From contig JAUQZC010000036.1 in NCBI GenBank assembly GCA_030587435.1, positions 1 through 10,948 on the forward strand: 10,948 bases of DNA, given 5' to 3'. Position 1 is the first letter of the stretch, and the number at the start of each line of letters is the position of its first letter. The position numbers were made by a program, and so were the translations under genes. This document shows positions 1-5,839 of this stretch, piece by piece. Below the pieces are notes generated by a model, which made no database searches, was not told the DNA's origin, and saw nothing but the letters and a program-made list of their open reading frames with translations. Source of the stretch: Candidatus Baldrarchaeota archaeon. GTDB lineage: Archaea > Asgardarchaeota > Baldrarchaeia > Baldrarchaeales > DXJG01.

Positions 1-171
1 CATTAATTTATTGAAAAAATCTTTTTTCTGCTGGTGTTTTTCAATTTTATGTCTATTTCTGTATGGGGTTAATATTTCTGATTCTTAACGATGTTATGTT
101 TGCATGAAATGTAGCTTTTTTTGTTTTCGGGATAAAGGGGTGGTGTGTTTAGCCGACAATATTGAGATTAG

Positions 172-179
172 TATATAAG
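172..179 (+). promoter_or_regulatory. Candidate TATA box for the 1390-aa gene
   Basis: TATATAAG lies 61 bases before the ATG at 241, in a locally AT-rich leader. An archaeal TATA box normally sits about 25 bases before the start site, which would put transcription initiation near 200-205 and give a leader of roughly 35-40 bases. No convincing purine-rich BRE is visible just upstream. The leader has no clear Shine-Dalgarno before the ATG. The call rests on motif and spacing only. Confidence 0.5.
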
Positions 180-189
180 TGGGCGATGA

Positions 190-216
190 AGGTATCACGT
201 TAACGGTGTTATACCT
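190..216. repeat. Inverted repeat at the expected transcription start
   Basis: Outer arms AGGTAT (190-195) and ATACCT (211-216) are perfectly complementary. After one mismatch the pairing continues with A197-T209 and C198-G208, then two G-T wobbles. The centre holds the perfect 8-base palindrome CGTTAACG (198-205), which falls where initiation is expected from the TATA box at 172-179. It could be an operator for a dimeric regulator or an RNA hairpin at the 5' end of the messenger. A chance repeat in AT-rich DNA is also possible. Confidence 0.4.
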
Positions 217-240
217 AAATTTTGTCCTATATATTGATAT

Positions 241-3200
241 ATGCCAATTAATCAAAAAGGGTGGATAATTGATCGTAAGTTAAGTGAAGATATTGAGGAG
301 ATTTTTCTAAACTCTATGGAAAACGTTAACCGGACAGGTACTCTTGTACTGGCGGTTTTGGTAACAGATATATCTGTTTTAAATGAAACGCTGTTTAGTG
401 ATGAACGTGTTCGAATAGTTGTTGATGAGATTTTAAGGTTTGCTGAAGAGGTTGGAGACGCTTCGATAGTTTTAACGGGAAATTATTGTACTGCTATGAA
501 TTTAATGTACTTATTATGGCTAGCTGAGAAGGATCGGAGAGTAAATGATGTTTATCTAATAATTTTGACTCATGGAATTCTAAATGAAACGTCACAAGTT
601 CATGGAATGCTGATGCATGGAGAGAACAACATAGCTGTTGTAAACGGGGAAACCTTAGAATACTTGGCTGAAAAATTAAAATTAGGTCGTCTAAGTAAGC
701 TTAAATTTGTATATCTGCCTTTCTGTAACATGGGTAAAGAAAGGGAAATTTACGGCAACAGGTCTGTTGTAGCTTTCTTCGAGAAGCATTGTGATGCGCA
801 AATACTAGCTTACGATGGAGAAACTTATCTAAATGGAGAATACATCGCATCTATACAGTCAGTTTTGTCTTCAGGGACCTATGAGCTCGTTGAAGAACAC
901 GTATATTTACCTGTCCAAGTTGTTGATAATTTTACGGGCGAGGTAATTGAGGGTTACGTAGAATTTAGTGTTTCCGATGAGATTAAAGAAGTAAATTCGA
1001 TGATCAACCCTTACGAAATTTATGATAATGGAAGTAATGTAACTTTGGGGTTTGGATTTTGGCGAGGAATGAGGTCTAAAAGTACATATAGGGTTACTGT
1101 TCACAGGAAAAACGTTAAAGCTATAATCCACCACGGACACCCTCCAAAAAACTGCAAAAAGAAACAACTTAAACACATAAGTTATAAGATTCTACCAAAA
1201 TGCAAAACTTTTGGAAAAAGAACAAATAAAGTTTCAAAAATAAATTTTAGACATAAAACTAGAAGCATTCCAGTAATTACTGGAAGATTTTGGAGACCAC
1301 CGAAAGTAGAGAAAAGACATTTTGGGAACACGTTTAATGATAAATTAAAAGCGGGTATCTACGAAATTAAGAGTGCAGTTATGATTGTTGATGAAATATT
1401 CAATGAAATATACAAAAATTACTATGCAATTAAATCTGCAATCTATAGGTGGATAGATGCAACGTTTAATGCACCGTGGAACAAGTGGATACGTAGCCCA
1501 GTGAAATCAACTTTAGATAACACAGTCTTCCAGGGAACAAATTTCGTAATAAACTTTGCAAAACAGCATCTTAAAACAGTAATAAGCATTGCATACCACT
1601 TAAAGAGAGCTGGAAAAAGCCTTGCTGAGCTTATTGCAGCTCTGATAATTGCTATGATAGCAAGATTCGCAAGAAGTATACTAAAATACTTTTCTTGGAC
1701 AATGAATATGCTTCTAAAAACGTTATCAAACACCTTAGGCATTAATTTGAGCTGGGTAGAAAAGATTCTATGCAATTGGATTGATTCTTCAATAAAGTTT
1801 CTAAATGTTGCAGTAGCATACAATGATAAGATCTTAAAATCTGCAGCCAAAAAATTTGCAGACACTATAGTAAACTCATTTAACTATGCGTGGAATCATG
1901 TAAAGAGATTGCTTGATAAGATATGGACTCATTTCTTAGAGTTTTCGGTGGACAACTACCTAACTCTGGTCTATTTATTATGTGAACTTTCGGCCGAGAA
2001 TAAAATCTCCAAAAAACTTGCGAAATCCATCTTAGACATTGCAGGCAAGATATTAGACTTTATATTGAACATGCAGCCCGTGGAGAAAAAACTAAACTCT
2101 TGGGTAAAAATTTACTACACTTGGTTCATGGCTGCTTTCCTAGCTGGTAAAATAAGGACAAAAATGCCTAAAGGCTGGGATACTTGGAAAATCGTGGCAA
2201 GCAGAGACGGAGTAAAAACAAATAGAAAGGCAAACGGCTATCCCGAGACCCTCTATAAAATGTTATATGACGTTCTTAACGAAAAGGTCAAGCATATGAA
2301 TTTCTTGAGAACCGATGACATAATAATTGTTGTCCGAAAAGGATGGGAATTAAGATGGTATGACGCCATCCCAACTGACCGGTTTATTAAAAGAATAGAC
2401 AAAATTCTTTGGAACACCGATCTCAAAGTCTCAAAACTTATAGAATTTGATGATAATGGAAAGATTAAGGGAATCATACTTGATCGCGGTGGCAGTAGAC
2501 ATCTCTTTAAGTGGCTTGGTGAAATACAAGTAGTTCAAGTGCTACATACGCATATTGATGGTAATCCTGTTGAGTTTGTAATCGTTTGGGAAGGATACTT
2601 AAGTAAGTGGTTCAAAGATCCAGCGCTAAATAAGAAGTTCGTGGAAAAGAATATTGAATTTGAAAGAAAGCTGAAAAACGAGTATCGGGACAAAATTTTA
2701 ATTAGCGATTTTATACCTTGCAAAATCGAAACAGGAGACCTTACATTAAAAGGATATAGAATTTTAATTGGAGTAATGAATGCAGATCCGTTTAAAAATA
2801 GTTACAGAAATCTTATACCTGCGGGGAGAGGAGATCAGTATATTAGAGAACAACATAAAAAGAAAATGTATAGATTTGATGGTGAGTTGCTTGGTGATGA
2901 GTGGGAAGTACACTTAGACAAAGTTAAGACTATAGTCGAACAGCAGGCAGCAGTATGGAGGAAATATATCGATAAATACAGTGAGATAAAGGGAGAGAAG
3001 CCACTTTTCTTTGATGTAATTTCACAGACTATCTTTGAAACGCATTTAACTGTTGTTGACGGTAAAGTTGAAGGAATTATTCAAAGCTGTGATCCACCTT
3101 TTCTTAGAGAGCCCATTATGACCCATGTCGACTTAACTTTAATTCTTGATAAAATTGCTACAAGACTTGAAAGCAAAAATGATAACGAAAAATTACTAAA

Positions 3201-4413
3201 AGTCACCAAAATAAAATCTGATATAGAACTTTTCTTAAAGGAGAATTTTGAAGAATTTTATAAACTGGTATATAGGGAACTTCCGAAGGAAATTAAAAGT
3301 GTTGAGAAAAAATATGACGAAGAACTTAGTTCTATTAAAAACAAAAAAGAGTTTGATAAAAAGCTCGAGGAAAAAAGCGAGGAAATAGAAGGAATTATCA
3401 GTGAAAAAATCGAAGATAGTGGACCGTTGGGCTATCTCATGGTCCATGAAGCAAAAGGTTCAGTATCAGATACAAATGAAGCAAAAATAAGAAATAGATG
3501 TCGAATTGAGGCTAAAAAAGAAGTCTACGGGCAAATTTTAAAAGGTATAATAGACTCCGAAAATCTTGGAGAAGTTTGTAGAGAAATTATAGTAATACAG
3601 CCAGCAGAAGGAACAAAATTCGAGAAAAAAGCTGATCAATGCGTCACAATAGGAAGCTTACTAGGAATTGTTGGAGATGAAAAGTTTAGTCAACCTTTCA
3701 CAGAGGAATTAAAATTCCCAGAAAACATTGCTGAGAAAATTCGTAAAGGACTGTACAAAGAGATAAGTCCCAAAGAAATGCAAGAAGTAATTCCCCACCA
3801 AGAGTACCTAGATAAAGTTTTATCTGATAGGGAAATTAAGAGCAGATACAAGGAATTTCTCGGGAAAATAACTAAAAAGTTTATAGATCCAGGAACGATG
3901 GTATTTGCAGCAATATTCGCAACAGTAAGCCTTTTAGGGCACAGACTTGGAGCAGAAATATATAAAAACATGCCAAACAACGCTAAAAGCACCTTAAAAT
4001 CTGGATACGGGAAAATTAAAAACTACGTGCTGCTAGCATGTGTTAGCTTCATCTTACTAAACATTGATGATTATCAAGATTTCATAAATAACTTCAGGGA
4101 TAAGAAAGAAAGTGGATCACTAAAAAACGTCGTAAAAGTTTTGCTACAAACGTTTTTAGGTTGCGTCATAAATGGAATGCTTCTACAAATGCTAATCGAA
4201 GACAAAAACAGTAAAGTCATTTTAGCAGACGACGTTGTACCATATATTGCAAGAAACTTGTTTGGAAATAACGCCTGGATATTTGAAAAAATCATCTGGC
4301 CAATTATTAGTACCGCGATCCAAGTCGTCGCAAACGGAGGACCAATAACATACCTAACAGGAACAATAATCGGAATAATAACAACGAAAATGTTAAACAC
4401 AATATTGGTATAA
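241..4413 (+). CDS. Giant protein with N-terminal caspase-like (clan CD) domain, amphipathic helices and C-terminal membrane segments
   Basis: I do not recognise this 1390-residue protein as a whole. Residues ~1-215 show the clan CD cysteine-peptidase order: a helix (N81 to E96), a hydrophobic strand ending LTHG with His111-Gly112, a second HG-containing stretch (121-127), a strand ending LPFC with Cys162 51 residues after the His, then a helix and a strand ILAYDG. Residues ~220-290 look like a small beta domain. Residues 281-356 hold 22 Lys/Arg and no Asp/Glu. Residues ~370-640 are mostly basic amphipathic or hydrophobic helices, such as 461-474 and 625-636. Residues ~640-990 are mixed alpha/beta and unrecognised. 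Residues ~1001-1058 are charged and coiled-coil-like, followed by HEAKG (E1070-x-K1072). The C-terminus has four or five hydrophobic segments (1217-1234, 1262-1275, 1299-1319, 1349-1390). There is no signal peptide. ATG 241 directly follows an in-frame stop (235-237), so no longer start is possible. The peptidase reading is inferred from motif order; the overall function is unknown. Confidence 0.9.
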   Translation: MPINQKGWIIDRKLSEDIEEIFLNSMENVNRTGTLVLAVLVTDISVLNETLFSDERVRIVVDEILRFAEEVGDASIVLTGNYCTAMNLMYLLWLAEKDRRVNDVYLIILTHGILNETSQVHGMLMHGENNIAVVNGETLEYLAEKLKLGRLSKLKFVYLPFCNMGKEREIYGNRSVVAFFEKHCDAQILAYDGETYLNGEYIASIQSVLSSGTYELVEEHVYLPVQVVDNFTGEVIEGYVEFSVSDEIKEVNSMINPYEIYDNGSNVTLGFGFWRGMRSKSTYRVTVHRKNVKAIIHHGHPPKNCKKKQLKHISYKILPKCKTFGKRTNKVSKINFRHKTRSIPVITGRFWRPPKVEKRHFGNTFNDKLKAGIYEIKSAVMIVDEIFNEIYKNYYAIKSAIYRWIDATFNAPWNKWIRSPVKSTLDNTVFQGTNFVINFAKQHLKTVISIAYHLKRAGKSLAELIAALIIAMIARFARSILKYFSWTMNMLLKTLSNTLGINLSWVEKILCNWIDSSIKFLNVAVAYNDKILKSAAKKFADTIVNSFNYAWNHVKRLLDKIWTHFLEFSVDNYLTLVYLLCELSAENKISKKLAKSILDIAGKILDFILNMQPVEKKLNSWVKIYYTWFMAAFLAGKIRTKMPKGWDTWKIVASRDGVKTNRKANGYPETLYKMLYDVLNEKVKHMNFLRTDDIIIVVRKGWELRWYDAIPTDRFIKRIDKILWNTDLKVSKLIEFDDNGKIKGIILDRGGSRHLFKWLGEIQVVQVLHTHIDGNPVEFVIVWEGYLSKWFKDPALNKKFVEKNIEFERKLKNEYRDKILISDFIPCKIETGDLTLKGYRILIGVMNADPFKNSYRNLIPAGRGDQYIREQHKKKMYRFDGELLGDEWEVHLDKVKTIVEQQAAVWRKYIDKYSEIKGEKPLFFDVISQTIFETHLTVVDGKVEGIIQSCDPPFLREPIMTHVDLTLILDKIATRLESKNDNEKLLKVTKIKSDIELFLKENFEEFYKLVYRELPKEIKSVEKKYDEELSSIKNKKEFDKKLEEKSEEIEGIISEKIEDSGPLGYLMVHEAKGSVSDTNEAKIRNRCRIEAKKEVYGQILKGIIDSENLGEVCREIIVIQPAEGTKFEKKADQCVTIGSLLGIVGDEKFSQPFTEELKFPENIAEKIRKGLYKEISPKEMQEVIPHQEYLDKVLSDREIKSRYKEFLGKITKKFIDPGTMVFAAIFATVSLLGHRLGAEIYKNMPNNAKSTLKSGYGKIKNYVLLACVSFILLNIDDYQDFINNFRDKKESGSLKNVVKVLLQTFLGCVINGMLLQMLIEDKNSKVILADDVVPYIARNLFGNNAWIFEKIIWPIISTAIQVVANGGPITYLTGTIIGIITTKMLNTILV

Positions 4414-4423
4414 CCTACCAACC

Positions 4424-4440
4424 TTTACTTTCTTTTTATT
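4424..4440 (+). terminator. T-rich tract after the 1390-aa gene
   Basis: An almost pure pyrimidine tract with clusters of three, three and five T begins 11 bases after the TAA stop at 4411-4413. Archaeal transcription commonly ends at T-rich stretches on the coding strand without a strong hairpin, and none is visible here. Position and composition fit a terminator, but the region is AT-rich throughout. Confidence 0.4.
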
Positions 4441-4570
4441 CATAGTAAATTACAATTCAATAAATATGATTTCAACTTCCTAAAATACGTTTTTAAACAG
4501 TCATAAGCTGGCATCGGACCAATCTTTTGCTTATTTTCTAATTCTAAAGTGACAAGAATTTTAAGGGAAG

Positions 4571-4584
4571 TTTTTAATATTTAT
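4571..4584 (+). promoter_or_regulatory. Candidate TATA box for the prenyltransferase gene
   Basis: TTTTTAATATTTAT is preceded directly by the purine-rich AAGGGAAG, a plausible BRE. Typical archaeal spacing puts initiation near 4600-4608, about 30-40 bases before the TTG start and upstream of the Shine-Dalgarno at 4623. The arrangement suggests this gene is transcribed separately from the giant gene upstream. Confidence 0.5.
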
Positions 4585-4622
4585 CACAACGATCCTGATA
4601 TGTTAGGCTTTGTTGATTTATT

Positions 4623-4629
4623 GGAGGAG
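4623..4629 (+). promoter_or_regulatory. Shine-Dalgarno deciding a TTG start
   Basis: GGAGGAG is a strong anti-16S match ending 9 bases before the TTG at 4639. The first ATG in frame is at 4666, which would leave the Shine-Dalgarno 36 bases away and drop nine residues ahead of the first membrane helix. The spacing therefore favours the TTG. Confidence 0.75.
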
Positions 4630-4638
4630 TGTTGGTAG

Positions 4639-5490
4639 TTGAAGCCTGTTGCAGTTGTTAAAATTATGCGTGTTGTTAATTGTGTTATGATAGGGTTTGC
4701 TGTGATTATAGGTGAGTTTTTTGCTTTGCAAGGTTGGCCGAAGATATCTGAAATTGTTTTAGGGTTTTTCACGGGTTTCTTTCTTCAAGCGGCTGCAGAC
4801 GTTATCAATGATTATTTTGACCGTGAAATCGATGCTATTAATAATCCTGACAGACCGATTCCACGTGGAGACATATCGCCAAAAGAAGCAATTCTCCTCT
4901 TCATAATATTTACACTTATAGGATTAACGTTATCTTTCCCCTTAGGTTTAGAATGTCTTATTTTTGCTTCTCTCTTCTGGGCTCTTTCGTTTATCTATAA
5001 TGCTAAACTGAAAGCAACAGGTCTACCGGGGAACATAATTGTAAGTATGTGTGTTGCAGCGCCTTTTCTTTTTGGAGGGCTTGTATCCACGAAAAGTTTT
5101 CCACCCATTCTTCTCATATTTTCCTTGCTGGCTTTTCTTGCAAATACCGGAAGAGAAATTAATAAGGGGATAGTGGACATGGAAGGAGATAAAACCAAAA
5201 ACATAAAAACAATAGCCATAATTTTCGGGCCGAAAACAGCTGCATGGGTCGCCGCAATATTTTATTTGTCAGCTGTTGTTTTAAGCCCCTTACCATACTT
5301 TTTTGGTATTCTAGGATTGTCCTATCTAATCTTGGTGGTTTTCGTAACGGATCTGTTATTTGTAATATTTACAGTTTCTCTTCTAAGAGACTACTCTCCT
5401 AAAAACGCTAAAAAAATAAAAAATCTTGTCTTAATAGCGATGTTGACAGCGCTTATAGTATTCATAATTTCCCCTTTCCTTAAATTTTAG
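4639..5490 (+). CDS. ubiA: Digeranylgeranylglyceryl phosphate synthase (UbiA-family prenyltransferase)
   Basis: This integral membrane prenyltransferase would attach the second geranylgeranyl chain, from geranylgeranyl diphosphate, to geranylgeranylglyceryl phosphate. That forms the second ether bond of the archaeal membrane lipid core (EC 2.5.1.42). The first Mg-diphosphate motif is NDYFDREID (N57, D58, D61, D65), followed by NPDRPIPRG (69-77). The conserved loop YNAKLKATGLPGN spans 120-132. The second aspartate motif is REINKGIVDMEGD (D180, D184), a pattern typical of the archaeal lipid enzymes rather than ubiquinone or heme O prenyltransferases. Eight or nine hydrophobic helices cover the 283 residues, a normal family length. 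All key residues are present and the frame is intact. The gene has its own promoter and ribosome site; neither neighbour is a lipid gene. The family is certain and the exact substrate is very likely. Confidence 0.93.
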   Translation: MKPVAVVKIMRVVNCVMIGFAVIIGEFFALQGWPKISEIVLGFFTGFFLQAAADVINDYFDREIDAINNPDRPIPRGDISPKEAILLFIIFTLIGLTLSFPLGLECLIFASLFWALSFIYNAKLKATGLPGNIIVSMCVAAPFLFGGLVSTKSFPPILLIFSLLAFLANTGREINKGIVDMEGDKTKNIKTIAIIFGPKTAAWVAAIFYLSAVVLSPLPYFFGILGLSYLILVVFVTDLLFVIFTVSLLRDYSPKNAKKIKNLVLIAMLTALIVFIISPFLKF

Positions 5491-5515
5491 TGGGCAGCTG
5501 AGAAGCAGAAATATA

Positions 5516-5543
5516 ATGTTCATCGTTGCTGCGACTTGAACAT
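5516..5543 (+). repeat. Bulged stem-loop 26 bases after the prenyltransferase gene
   Basis: ATGTTCA (5516-5522) pairs with TGAACAT (5537-5543). Inside it TCG (5523-5525) pairs with CGA (5532-5534), leaving a six-base loop TTGCTG and a two-base bulge CT on the 3' side. Ten base pairs in total is the best hairpin I found between genes here. It may mark the 3' end of the messenger or be a protein-binding site. Only a weakly T-rich stretch follows, so it is not a classical intrinsic terminator. Confidence 0.4.
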
Positions 5544-5655
5544 ATGTTTCATTGAATTTTAGATATACTCGTGTAATAGCCCAAAAATGTAAAAATGGGT
5601 GAAAAAAGTTTACTGTCGCGATTTAAAAATAACTTAGACACGCATTTGCTTTACG

Positions 5656-5669
5656 GCTTCTTTAGAAGC
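5656..5669. repeat. Inverted repeat GCTTCT-TT-AGAAGC
   Basis: Two perfect 6-base arms are separated by TT. The 3' arm runs into GAAGCTTCA (5665-5673), a 9-mer that recurs at 5829-5837 over the start of the downstream gene. Read together, the two places could be paired operator sites; read alone it is a minor palindrome. Confidence 0.35.
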
Positions 5670-5704
5670 TTCACGAAATAGACTTTAATACCTTTGAATA
5701 CATC

Positions 5705-5713
5705 TATATTATA
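5705..5713 (+). promoter_or_regulatory. Weak candidate TATA box for the surface-protein gene
   Basis: TATATTATA lies about 120 bases before the ATG at 5827, which would give a leader of roughly 85-95 bases. An alternative TATA-like stretch, TTTAATAC, is at 5684-5691. Neither has a convincing BRE, so the choice is uncertain. Confidence 0.3.
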
Positions 5714-5814
5714 CCGATGAAAACGCAATAATTGTAATAATTGTTACTACTACACTTATCTTCCGTAATCAATTCAAACACGCACAGAGAGGATATGAAA
5801 CGTAAATCTATGTA

Positions 5815-5818
5815 GAGG
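5815..5818 (+). promoter_or_regulatory. Short Shine-Dalgarno (GAGG) for the surface-protein gene
   Basis: GAGG ends 8 bases before the ATG at 5827, a normal spacing. The chosen ATG begins a textbook signal peptide, which supports this start independently. Confidence 0.45.
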
Positions 5819-5825
5819 CCATCCA

Positions 5826-5839
5826 CATGAAGCTTCATG
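5826..5839. repeat. Perfect 14-base palindrome over the start codon
   Basis: CATGAAGCTTCATG reads identically on both strands and covers the ATG at 5827-5829 and the next three codons. In RNA it could fold only as a poor hairpin without a loop, so a DNA-binding role or chance is more likely than start-codon masking. It shares the 9-mer GAAGCTTCA with 5665-5673. Confidence 0.45.

Larger units (their letters stand above)
5491..5826. other. 336-bp intergenic region with hairpins and palindromes, no gene seen
   Basis: No open frame with coding character, tRNA or rRNA is visible on either strand. It holds, in order: a bulged hairpin at 5516-5543; the palindrome AACATATGTT at 5539-5548, overlapping its 3' arm; a short inverted repeat at 5656-5669; TATA-like stretches at 5684-5691 and 5705-5713; and a perfect 9-base tandem repeat AATAATTGT at 5727-5744. 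The length and the density of symmetric motifs suggest a regulatory spacer for the giant surface-protein gene, though AT-rich DNA yields such motifs by chance. Confidence 0.5.

Noticed and set aside
1443..1865. 140-codon open frame on the minus strand inside the giant gene
   Set aside because: It lies wholly opposite the 1390-residue gene, lacks a recognisable product or ribosome site, and its hydrophobic sequence is what the complement of an A-rich coding strand yields.
2545..2562. HTHIDG (His769, His771, Asp773) in the giant protein as a metal-binding hydrolase motif
   Set aside because: It is an isolated HxHxD-like string with no matching downstream His/Asp pattern of the amidohydrolase or metallo-beta-lactamase families.
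4074..4421. 115-codon minus-strand open frame at the end of the giant gene
   Set aside because: It is antisense to the hydrophobic C-terminus of the plus-strand gene, with no independent start signals and no familiar motif.
5795..5815. Six-codon ATG-to-TAG open frame in the leader of the surface-protein gene, next to a GAGAGG purine run
   Set aside because: The purine run ends only two bases before the ATG, too close for a normal ribosome site, and such tiny frames are common by chance, so an attenuation role is not supported.
5491..5826. Possible tRNA or small RNA gene in the long intergenic region
   Set aside because: No cloverleaf, T-loop or CCA-adjacent acceptor pattern could be found; the hairpins seen are too short to define an RNA family.
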